This document shows positions 14,801 through 24,438 of a DNA stretch of 64,000 nucleotides, one piece after another. Origin of the DNA: Paramecium sonneborni (lineage: Eukaryota; Ciliophora; Oligohymenophorea; Peniculida; Parameciidae); assembly GCA_905182985.1 (NCBI GenBank), contig CAJJDN010000104.1, positions 60,709-124,708 on the forward strand. Reading direction: 5' to 3'. The position numbers were made by a program, and so were the translations under genes. Each line of letters opens with the position of its first letter. The first letter of the stretch is position 1. The notes under the pieces are model-generated. The model had not been told where the DNA came from. It saw only the letters and a program-made list of their open reading frames with translations, and searched no databases.

Positions 14801-15742
14801 CATATTTTAAATTGTTTCTAGTATCATGACATCTATATCCATAAATATATTCTAAATCTAAAATAGCATTAGGAGGTGATGCATCCATTCCTTCTGGTTT
14901 TTTAGAGGGTTCTAATCTTTTTGCTTAATCTTTCCATTCCATTACAACTTCTTCTTCTTCTAATCCAAATTCATCACTTGCTTCTGCTTTAACTGTATGT
15001 TCAATTCCATTTTTAATACGTTCTACTCTTTCATCTCTTGGTAATAATCTTCTTTCCATCTCTATTTCTATATCACTATCAATATCATTATAACAAGTCT
15101 CTTCTATTGTCATTTCATCTTTATTAGCTAATCCCATATTGAATAGCACTTTTAAAACATCAGGATCTTTCTACATTAATTTTAAATATTCTTCATATTC
15201 AAATCCTCCATCTCTATCTAAATCCCATTTCACTAAATATTGTTATAATTTTTCTTCTATTTCTTTAGGTGTTGGATCATCTAAACCTTCATAATAATGT
15301 AAATTATTCAGTATGCTAGTTAAAAAGATTCCCACTTCTTTTGGACCTAATTTATTATCACGATCTTCATCATAAAGATCAAATATAGTTTTTGCTGTTG
15401 TCTATATTTTATAGATATATTAATATTACTATCAAAGGATTTTAACATAATGATGCAACTCCTACTTTAAATTTATAATAATCAACTCGACCACTGTCAT
15501 CAAAGTCCATCAACTTAATAATCTAATTAATAATAACATTCTTTTATTACTTTTATTGCTTCTTTATGAGTAACATTATATTGATCAGCAAACTTGTTTG
15601 GATCTATTACTCCATTGCTTTCAATCTACAACCATTTATCACTTTATTTTTATTATAACTCATACCTTAAATAATCAATTTGATTGTCAGAAAAACCTTG
15701 GAATCTGTTTTTCCTGAATTTGCCCATGATTTGATTTCCCAT
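8818..15742 (-). CDS. EF-hand, triple-module EMAP-like microtubule-associated WD40 protein
   Basis: About 2,280 aa. The first ~170 residues hold three EF-hand loops: a degenerate one (DFDDSGRVDYYK, Lys at position 12) and two canonical ones (DEDRDNKLGPKE and DLDRDGGFEYEE). Three tandem EMAP modules follow. Each opens with a HELP-type motif (YGYRCHDTRNNL, HGFRFFYILDECRDML, HGYRTKDMRNNL) and continues with about a dozen WD40 blades, with repeated landmarks such as GWPVQGIWP and GHSSHV. EML/EMAP proteins bind tubulin and microtubules, and the EF-hands suggest Ca2+ control. Introns of 28, 28 and 26 nt (15523-15550, 15402-15429, 9190-9215) make the spliced length a multiple of three. Three modules is larger than the usual one or two. 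ATG 15742 is the first in frame (MGNQIMGKF). Confidence 0.95.
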
Positions 15743-16015
15743 TATAAATTAATTGAATAATTTAATTAATCATTACAACAAAAAATTAAGAGGCTTTTAG
15801 AATCATCATCAAATTCTTATTTTAAGTGTTCTTTAATAATATCTATGCTAAAACCAGAGACAATATAATAACCATACTTTAATTAAGAATGTCCATACAA
15901 TTCTGTATAACTTCATACTATTACATTTAACAATGTTTGGGATTACTTAATTCATCTTTAAAAATGTCATCTAATTAATTAGAGATCTGATTTTAGAAAA
16001 TCTTCTGAATATTTT

Positions 16016-17446
16016 ATGTGTCATCGTTGTCTCAAAGTTTTTGAAGAATTTTAATAATTTTTGGATCATAGAAGCACATAACATGTCATAAACTTTGAAC
16101 TTATTTTTGATAAAAAACCATAAAAAGTCATTAATCTTTCAAAGAGAGGTAAATGGGAGATTATCAAATTAATTGAAAATTATAAAGATCATTACCTTAG
16201 TAAAAATGATGTGTAACATATTTAAATCTTTCCTTAAGATTAAACTGATCCTCGTTTAAATACTCCAAGAGATACAATTGCTAAAATTAAGAATCTTTAA
16301 ATAGAGAGAAAAGAAAGATTGTAATTATATTTATTACAATCTAAAGTTTTAGAATCTGCCTATCACAAATTATTTAATCACTACAAAGATCTATCTATGA
16401 TTAATAAAGAGTATCCATATAAATTAACAATGGATTCCTTTCATTAATTAATGATTAAACACAATGTTAAATTGAGTTCATAATTATTTAATTAAACAAA
16501 AGTATGTGAATTTATGGAAACTGCACTCACTAATCCTGAAGATCATCTTATATATATGAATAGAAGAGCTATAAATAAATTCTTTTATTTATGGATTTTA
16601 ATTCATGAAGATATGAATCCTTTTTAATAAGTTTAATTCTAAGAACCATGGGTTATATTAGCAATTCCAACTTAATCTGGATAATTTTATCATATACCAA
16701 CATAAAAAACTTGTGATAATTTAGAATTATTATAATTACAAAAATTATTAAATGAATAAATGGATATAGCCAAATCAATAGAATAAGAGAGAGCTAAATT
16801 TGATTAAAAAAAGATTGAAGAAAGTAAAGTATTTGAATAAAAAATCATGAAACTTGAAAATTTAGAAACACAATTAAGAATTTAATTAACTACTTAAAAT
16901 AAATATTAAAATGATTTTGAATCAGTTAAATAATAATTGTAAGATTAATCTATAAGTGATCTATAAGAGCGTAGTAAGAAACTCGACTTTTATTATTAAT
17001 TATAAAGATCGAAAATATAAAATGATATGACTAATCAATCAGAACTTTTTAAATTAGCTGAGTCTTTTGCAAAAGAAAAACAAAAATTATTATAAAGAGT
17101 TGAGATTTATACTGAAAAAAGAAACAAGATACATTATGAAACTCAAAATTTAAAGGCTTAAATTACAATTTTGGGAGAAAAACTGTTATAAGATGAATAA
17201 GAAAAAATGAAAAATAAAACTAGAAGAAGATAGAAAATTATTTAACATTTGTGTATAAAATGTTAGAAAAATAATAGGGAAATAATTCATTTTCCATGTT
17301 AACATTTTCTTTTTTGCACTTAATGTATTATTTAAGGAATGGTTGAAAAAAGATAATAATGTCCTTTAGTTGCAATTGGCTAATGTAGAGATTCCAGATA
17401 TTTAGAGAAGAAATTTAAGACTGTAAAATTCACAAAGAATGATTGA
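16016..17446 (+). CDS. C2H2 zinc finger and C-terminal RING protein, putative E3 ubiquitin ligase
   Basis: An intron-free frame of 476 codons. Residues 2-25 form a C2H2-like finger (CHRC ... HRSTQH). The centre, about residues 220-400, is a long Gln/Lys/Glu-rich coiled coil. The C terminus carries a C3HC4 RING finger: CIKC, then PCQHFLFCTQC, then QCPL. RING fingers of this kind recruit E2 enzymes, so a ubiquitin ligase role is likely; substrates are unknown. The frame is open upstream of ATG 16016 for about 90 nt without another ATG, so a short 5' exon may exist. The stretch 15743-16015 shows no other clear gene. Confidence 0.82.
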
Positions 17447-17557
17447 TTGATTATTAAATACAACAATTAATCTTTCGTTTTTAGACTTCTTGTATTACTA
17501 CATAAGAGTAATGAAATTTATTTCTAAAAAAAATATGGAATCTTAAATAATTTAATT

Positions 17558-17927
17558 ATGTAACAAGGTTTCTTGTAATAACAAAATGGATATTATGATG
17601 ATGTCCCATAGAATCCAAATGAATAGAAGGAGTAATCAACAAGTGCTTTGGAATGGTTGGCCGTTATTGGATTGGTTTTATTAACATATATGGTCATAGT
17701 ATTCCTTTGGATAGTGTGTAATGTGAATATTAATCTTAGGTATGGCTGGTATTCGTAATAATTTTGAAGCTACAGTCATATGTTTTATGGTCATCTTTTT
17801 TTGCATATATATCCCAGGAATAGGCTTTTTCTGGTGGAAAGGATTGTAAGTGAGAACCCAATTAATATAAGACTTTATTAATAGAAAATTGTAAGAAAAT
17901 CAAATGGAAATTGGAGGAAGAGTTTGA
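17558..17927 (+). CDS. Small two-transmembrane protein
   Basis: ATG 17558 with a 22-nt intron at 17718-17739 gives 115 aa. A Gln/Asn-rich hydrophilic head of about 30 residues is followed by two hydrophobic helices (EWLAVIGLVLLTYMVIVFLW and VICFMVIFFCIYIPGIGFFW) joined by a short basic loop, then a hydrophilic tail. The layout resembles small two-helix membrane proteins of the Pmp3 kind, but I see no diagnostic motif. A second possible intron near 17849 (GTAAGT...AAG) would change the last ~25 residues. Confidence 0.62.
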
Positions 17928-18558
17928 TTAAATTAAATTCAATATAATAACTATGTCAATTCTATACGACCTCTAATTAACAATTAATGGAAAATTTATA
18001 ATAATTTCTTTTTATATTATTTATTCCTCCCAATCTCTAGTTATCATCTATATCCTAATACAATTGTATATCCAAAATATATGCATAATCAAATTCATAT
18101 TAAGACTTACACTTACATTAATCTTAAGTCTAAGATTCAAATCATTAGGTTTCTTGTCTAATTCAGATAGTTCCTATATTATCATCATCTAAGACAATTC
18201 ATTCTATTCTTATATTAGCTTAGAAATTCAGAGTTAGATCTTCCTCTTTCTATTTTACATTAATCTAATAAATCCTTAGCAATTTTAAACTATCTCAATA
18301 AAATATATTCCATAAATTTTTAAGTTTGCACTTATCGTAATATCAATTCTTTTGCATTTTCTTTAAAAGAATATTTACTCAATCCATTAAAAATTTATCA
18401 TATGAATTCTATTCATATAAATTAAAGCTACAAAAAGAACAGATTGAATCTACAATTATCATTTCATTTAATCATTCTTATCAATATCAACATTTATAAT
18501 TACCAATATTCTCATGTTATATGACAATTCATCAATATCATTCTCTTTTCGCTTAATT
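17928..18558 (-). pseudogene. Decayed minus-strand coding locus
   Basis: Base composition (C over G on the plus strand) and protein-like segments point to minus-strand coding, yet no frame persists. Successive segments such as KENDIDELSYNMRIL, SFCSFNLYEQNSYDKFLMD, KENAKELILRQVQTQKFMEY and QELSELDKKPNDLNL lie in different frames, with TGA codons between them and no introns that would join them. The pieces read like a helical, Lys/Gln-rich protein. A pseudogene is the simplest reading; sequencing errors are the alternative. All three plus-strand frames are also fairly open here, but their amino acid content is less natural. Confidence 0.4.
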
Positions 18559-19696
18559 TCTACTTTCACTCCTATCTATTTTTAGCTTCAATTATTGAAC
18601 TAATCCAAAAATTAATAAGAAAATAGATTACTTATTTAATATTTTTAAATATGAGAAAATTATTAATAATTTCAGGTCTAGCTGGATCATCAAAATAAGA
18701 AGTTGCTAAAATTTTAAGTAGATAAATGAAAACAAAAGTATTGCCAGCTGATTCTTTACAAGTAGTTCTTCGTCAACTTTAAAAAAGGTTTATAAAAATT
18801 GGCCTATATCCACTAATTGGCCAAATGATCTATCAAATTATGAATTGATTGGTAAATATGATGGATTTTCGAATTTACTTACTTGCTTTTAAGTAAAAAG
18901 TGAAGTCATTTAAACTTTGAATAAGATTGAGAATCCAATTATTGAAGGTGGATGTTGTTTTTTTATTAATTAACTCTTAAAAGCAAGACATGAATAATTT
19001 AGTGAATTAGAAATATAGATAGCTGATCAAAAAGCTAAAGAAATGTTTCTTAATTGTTAAGATGCTTAAACTCTATTAAAATCTCTTTGTAAGAAATATA
19101 ATGGATAATTTATAATTACAGATAAATATCGTATGATAAAAGCAATACGTAATGCTCTTCTTACAAATGGAGAAACATTTTAATCAACATTTAATATTAA
19201 TGAACCGAAATTAAGTGAAATTTTTGATGTAAGAGGTTTTTTTCTAAGTGAATCGTAAGAAAATATATGTAAAAAAATTTATAAAAGGTAATCAATTCAT
19301 AAAACAAAAAAGGTGTGATGATATGCTTAAATAAGGAGTTCTTAAGGAATTTTATGAATTTTATTTACTTAATAAAAATATCAACCTTTATTAAGTAAGA
19401 CATAGTACACCAATTGGATATAATCTGTTTGTAGAAATGATTAAAAGTTTTAATTTGATTAATGAGAATACACAATATTCTTAATCAAGAAAAGAAAGTT
19501 TAAAGAGAGTAAAAGTGAGAAATTTCATAGAGAAATTTTATATTAATTCAAGATAATATACATCATATTAAAGAAGATATGTTAGATCTAATTTAAATTA
19601 ATTTATTTGGATAGATAATGGCTTAAAAAACATTCCAGAAATGATATCTTCATATTACTATTGTGATAGATAACTTTATGAAAATGAATTAAATAG
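18559..19696. repeat. Direct repeat copy 1 (1138 nt) ending at a single N
   Basis: This segment recurs without visible difference at 19698-20835, offset 1139. Copy 1 ends exactly at the N at 19697 and copy 2 starts right after it. This geometry is what unmerged overlapping contig ends produce, so it is probably not a biological duplication. Confidence 0.95.
18651..19696 (+). CDS. tRNA dimethylallyltransferase, truncated copy at assembly junction
   Basis: This is the first, 3'-truncated copy of the gene described at 19790-20962. It has the same ATG context and the same two introns (18762-18787 and 19288-19312) and stops at the N at 19697 in mid-codon run. The missing ~125 nt of 3' coding sequence is present in the second copy. 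Given the perfect repeat abutting a single N, this is best treated as the same gene seen twice. Confidence 0.85.
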
Positions 19697-19697
19697 N
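19697..19697. other. Single-N assembly junction
   Basis: One ambiguous base joins two 1138-nt copies of the same sequence. It marks a scaffold join rather than a gap of known size. Confidence 0.95.
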
Positions 19698-20835
19698 TCT
19701 ACTTTCACTCCTATCTATTTTTAGCTTCAATTATTGAACTAATCCAAAAATTAATAAGAAAATAGATTACTTATTTAATATTTTTAAATATGAGAAAATT
19801 ATTAATAATTTCAGGTCTAGCTGGATCATCAAAATAAGAAGTTGCTAAAATTTTAAGTAGATAAATGAAAACAAAAGTATTGCCAGCTGATTCTTTACAA
19901 GTAGTTCTTCGTCAACTTTAAAAAAGGTTTATAAAAATTGGCCTATATCCACTAATTGGCCAAATGATCTATCAAATTATGAATTGATTGGTAAATATGA
20001 TGGATTTTCGAATTTACTTACTTGCTTTTAAGTAAAAAGTGAAGTCATTTAAACTTTGAATAAGATTGAGAATCCAATTATTGAAGGTGGATGTTGTTTT
20101 TTTATTAATTAACTCTTAAAAGCAAGACATGAATAATTTAGTGAATTAGAAATATAGATAGCTGATCAAAAAGCTAAAGAAATGTTTCTTAATTGTTAAG
20201 ATGCTTAAACTCTATTAAAATCTCTTTGTAAGAAATATAATGGATAATTTATAATTACAGATAAATATCGTATGATAAAAGCAATACGTAATGCTCTTCT
20301 TACAAATGGAGAAACATTTTAATCAACATTTAATATTAATGAACCGAAATTAAGTGAAATTTTTGATGTAAGAGGTTTTTTTCTAAGTGAATCGTAAGAA
20401 AATATATGTAAAAAAATTTATAAAAGGTAATCAATTCATAAAACAAAAAAGGTGTGATGATATGCTTAAATAAGGAGTTCTTAAGGAATTTTATGAATTT
20501 TATTTACTTAATAAAAATATCAACCTTTATTAAGTAAGACATAGTACACCAATTGGATATAATCTGTTTGTAGAAATGATTAAAAGTTTTAATTTGATTA
20601 ATGAGAATACACAATATTCTTAATCAAGAAAAGAAAGTTTAAAGAGAGTAAAAGTGAGAAATTTCATAGAGAAATTTTATATTAATTCAAGATAATATAC
20701 ATCATATTAAAGAAGATATGTTAGATCTAATTTAAATTAATTTATTTGGATAGATAATGGCTTAAAAAACATTCCAGAAATGATATCTTCATATTACTAT
20801 TGTGATAGATAACTTTATGAAAATGAATTAAATAG
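19698..20835. repeat. Direct repeat copy 2 (1138 nt) beginning after the N
   Basis: Matches 18559-19696 and then continues into unique sequence that completes the isopentenyltransferase gene. Confidence 0.95.
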
Positions 20836-20962
20836 TATTGTTAATATAGCATTGAAAAGTGAGAAATATTCTGAATCATAAGGATAGTAAATGAAAATGG
20901 AGATATGTTAAGAAATTTAAGAATTAGTTTATGAAACAATGTAAAATATGATTTTTGTTTGA
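19790..20962 (+). CDS. tRNA dimethylallyltransferase (MiaA/IPT family)
   Basis: Spliced length 373 aa with introns of 26 nt (19901-19926) and 25 nt (20427-20451). Family members transfer a dimethylallyl group to the N6 of A37 in tRNAs reading UNN codons. Visible family features: an N-terminal P-loop region (SGLAGSSKQ), the substrate loop PADSLQVYKNWPISTNWP after splicing, a central EGG-type motif (NPIIEGGC), and the C-terminal RQYTSYQRRY...FIWID block that matches the R-x-YAKRQ-x-TWFR region of MiaA. The P-loop departs from GxxxxGK[ST]: it ends SSKQ, with Gln encoded by TAA. There is no C-terminal zinc finger as seen in animal and yeast forms. Placement is certain; activity is open. Confidence 0.88.
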
Positions 20963-21007
20963 AAGGATATAAATAAAAAGAAAATAATAAAATTATCATT
21001 AATAATT

Positions 21008-22384
21008 ATGTTTCCATGTCTTGAAAAAGTGTATTAGATGGTTCTGTAAACTCAACTCTAATTTCTAGATACTGATCCAATACTCTAAATCAAATTGTAA
21101 GATCCATTTCGGTTAATTTTGAAGAAAGAATACTTGCATATCTATAAAGAGGATGAGCCATTAATTTCTTTTTCAATTAGTTTTCCAAATTTAATTAGAT
21201 GGCATGTAACAAATAAAATCTTAATTGGTTTTTCAATAAAAGAATTTGAATTCAGAAGTCATTAAAATGATTTATTGAAAGAATTAAAAAAAATCTTAGC
21301 AGGAAGATTATTTTTTTCTAAGGTTTAAGATTTTTTTATTCCTATGAGAACATTAGGAAAGGGAAGTTCTTCAAAAGTATTATTGGTAAGAGAAATAGAT
21401 GGAGTAGATTATTATGCTGCAAAATGTGTATAAAAAGAAGAAATGTCATTCTAAGAGATTGAAATAAATAATTAATTGTAGCATTGTGCTTTTATAACAG
21501 TAAAGGAAGTATATTAAGGAGAGACAAGTTTTTATATAGTGATGGATTTATTATCAGGTAAAAATTTATAATCGTTTCTCGGACATCATAAACCTTTGCC
21601 ATTAAATTAAACTAAATAGATAATGCATGTAAGATGATCAATAAATATAAGAGGCCTTATTAGAGGGAGTAGAATATATGCATTCGAAAAATATTATGCA
21701 TAGAGATATTAAGCCAGAGAATATAATTCTAGAGATAAGGGATGGATAAGTTAGACTTAAAATTGTAGATTTTGGTTTAGCTACTTATAGTACTTTGAGT
21801 AATATATATTATAAATAATTATTAGAAAGATTTAAATATCCAAAATGTGGTACTCCAGGATTTGTTGCTCCAGAAGTTATTAATTTATAAAACAATAATC
21901 AAACTTATGATAAGATTTGCGATATATTTAGTTGTGGAGTGATCTTTTATAAATTACTAACAGGAAGAGATGTATTTCCAGGATCTGGCTTTAATTATGT
22001 TTTAGAACTTAATAAAAAATGCAATATTGATTTCTCTCATCTAACTCTTTAATAATTACCTGTAAATTTGACAGTATACATTTTTAATTATTGAGGAATC
22101 TTGTTTAAAGAATGTTATCAAGAGATCCTAAATTAAGACCTACAGCTACTTAATGTTTAAATCACGAATTCTTTCAAAATCTTGAAAAATATAATAACTA
22201 TCAAAAAAAATAAGGATTTTTATAATCTAGATTGCATACAGTAGAATTTAATTAAGATTAAGAAATTTAAGATTATTAAGGTTCCTTTGTAACTACAGAA
22301 AAGATTTAAAATCAAAGTTAATCTAAATAAAAATAAAAAACTATGTAAAGATTTAATACATCACAATTTGATAATATGATTTGA
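21008..22384 (+). CDS. Ser/Thr protein kinase, CAMK-like, with N-terminal PH-like region
   Basis: About 450 aa. Residues 1-105 are a beta-rich region that looks PH-like. The kinase domain follows with the glycine loop [12 protein letters not shown], the catalytic Lys in AAKC, the catalytic loop [21 protein letters not shown] and [11 protein letters not shown]. All catalytic residues are present. A 25-nt intron (about 21628-21652) joins QIMH to [10 protein letters not shown] in the expected frame. Near 22065-22110 the frame must change by two to reach the [12 protein letters not shown] block of subdomain XI, and no GT...AG intron of the right length fits, so an unusual intron or a one-base error is likely. 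The C-terminal tail is Gln-rich. Its stop lies 4 nt from that of the convergent neighbour. Confidence 0.85.
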
Positions 22385-22388
22385 ATAT

Positions 22389-23425
22389 TCAAAATTAACA
22401 TTATGATTATTACAAAGAACAATATTTTGCTATATTTGATTCACTTGGAAAAAATACAGTTTGTGTGTAATAATTTTTATTTCTTGTTTAAGTTTTAGTT
22501 TCACCTAATTGAATTCCACTACATAAAAGTAAATTTTTAAGAGGTTTCCAATTATTTTTAACACTTGTTCTATTTGATAATATAACAGGTTAACTATTTT
22601 ATTTACTTACTCTTTTTATATAATTTGCAAATATTTTATTTTTAGAATCTTAGATTGGTTTTAAATTTGGGGATTCTGTTTCTCTAGATTTCAAATTATT
22701 TTCAGTATCACATTTTTTAATAATTGAATAGCATTCACTATAATTGGGTAATTAATAATAATTTGATTGTTTTGATGATGACATAATTCTAGAAGTAGAA
22801 TCAATAGGATCAATATCTTATTGACTAATTTTAGTAAGTGTTTCTTGATTTTATTTATGAATTTTTTTCATTTATTTTTTTAATGCTTAGATCTATTTAA
22901 TAATAATTTATTACTTTATCTATCTTCTATTATTTATCTTAAGGTAATTTAAACTAATTATTAATTAATTGTATGAATCTATCCTAATATCCAAAATTAT
23001 ATAAATTGATTTCTCTAATCTTGTCATCATACTTCTCTAATTTTTACATAATCTCATCTCCTTTGCGAATCTGTTCAATTAAAGAATCCCTATTTTATTC
23101 TTTGGTTTCGTATTACTCTAATTCTGTTAACTCAAATTACTCTCGCCATAATCCCAACCATTGATACAGAGATCTTTATTGGTTCTAAGCTTTAAAATAT
23201 TATGTTTCTTAGGTCCCATCATAATAATTGAAGAATCCATCTTGCAATTCTTTCTTGCCAAAAATTTCTATTTGACAATATACATTAATTCATTACTAAA
23301 GATTAAATTCTTGTACAACCATCCTTCTAAAGACTATGATGAGCACGAACTGTATTGAATCCTGTATTCTCAAATATAGTTCTTCCAAATCTTTTACATG
23401 GAGGATGAATAAAGTCTTTACTCAT
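22389..23425 (-). CDS. Coiled-coil hypothetical protein
   Basis: ATG 23425 (MSKDFIHPPCKRFGRT) to TGA 22389. A 22-nt intron at 22893-22914 and a 16-nt intron at 23268-23283 give 332 codons in frame; the 16-nt intron is shorter than any other here and needs checking. The middle, about residues 60-160, is a Glu/Gln/Lys coiled coil (LYQWLGLWREQFELTELEQY); the C-terminal half is Ser/Asn-rich and probably disordered. No known domain is recognised. Confidence 0.65.
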
Positions 23426-23443
23426 TTTAATAAATAAAATAAC

Positions 23444-23593
23444 TCATTTCTATTGTTTTGCATCTTCGATTAAATTAATTCTTTTTTTGTATTACTCTAC
23501 GCATTCTTTTATACATTCCTCTTCACTATTGATGAATTTGCTACTATTGAATGCATATACACACTTTTTAAAGCAGTTTTTAATTATATCCAT
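23444..23593 (-). CDS. Very small twin-CX3C protein, small Tim chaperone-like
   Basis: A 49-codon frame, MDIIKNCFKKCVYAF then EEECIKECVEQ, with two CX3C motifs 15 residues apart (C7-x3-C11 and C27-x3-C31). That is the hallmark of the Tim8/9/10/13 chaperones of the mitochondrial intermembrane space, in which the cysteines form two disulphides in a helical hairpin. It is shorter than the usual 80-100 residues, with little helix before the first CX3C and a short tail after the second. A 5' exon could exist, but only 22 nt separate it from the upstream gene's stop. The alternative is another CX3C/CX9C-type intermembrane-space protein. Confidence 0.7.
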
Positions 23594-23615
23594 AATTATA
23601 TAATAAAATTAAAAC

Positions 23616-24362
23616 TCATTATTATTTACTAATTTCTCGTAAGTATTTTCTTAATCTTTTCTATATAAATTTATATCAATATATTACATCTTCTTAATCT
23701 CTATCAATTTTGGTTTACTTAATTTATCCAACAGTAATATTCTCTCTTTCCTTCTTATATTATTCTAAATCATAAACATAGAATTAATAAACTTTATCAA
23801 ATACTCTGTCTATATTTGATTAACTTACATAACTTCCAAATAAATGAAATACACTCATTGATAATGCACCTTTTTTCCATATTGAAATAGGCAATAACAT
23901 AAAGAGACTTCCCATTAAAGCACCCCAACAATAAGCATTAATTCCTATTCTATTTCTACAATCTGCTAATTAAGCAACTAACATCATTCGATTTTATAAT
24001 TAGAGTAATTCATTTAAATCCATCTCTTTATTACTCTTTCTCATTTCTTTACTAACATATTCAGCAATAACATTATTTTTTTCAAATACATATTTTATTA
24101 CATTTTATTTATGTTTAAAACTAAATTCATATTATGGTATATATGTTCCACCGAAAATATTTGAAAGAAATTATTTAGTTTAATTTACCGCACTAGCATA
24201 GAAAGAATACATTTATCCTGTCTCTTCATCATAACTAGAAGGTTTATGTTTTATTAATTAAGGGCCGTCTACTGGTTTCTATTCTTCCTATTATTAAGAT
24301 AACTCCATTTTTATTCTTTAACTTAATGTCATTGGCTTTCTACTCTTCTCCTTATCTTCCAT
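23616..24362 (-). CDS. Small membrane protein, unknown family
   Basis: ATG 24362 to TGA 23616 with a 27-nt intron near the 3' end (about 23653-23679) gives 239 aa. The N-terminal half is hydrophilic (MEDKEKSRKPMTLSQR) with an Asn/Gln/Tyr-rich stretch. Around residues 145-190 there are two hydrophobic segments (AYCWGALMGSLFMLLPISIW and a weaker one, ALSMSVFHLFGSYV). The C-terminal tail is charged. I do not recognise the family; the neighbouring Tim-like gene may hint at mitochondria, but that is only context. Confidence 0.7.
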
Positions 24363-24438
24363 AATTATATTCTTTATTAAATTATATAAATAGTATATAT
24401 ATAAATATTCATTAAATATAAACATCTATCCTATTCAT

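Noticed and set aside
8676..15149. Several short ORFs of 60-115 aa on both strands between 8.7 and 15.1 kb
   Set aside because: They are shadows or standard-code fragments of the EMAP gene and its convergent neighbour.
18559..20835. Tandem gene duplication of the isopentenyltransferase
   Set aside because: The repeat ends exactly at a single N and I saw no differences; an unmerged contig overlap explains it better.
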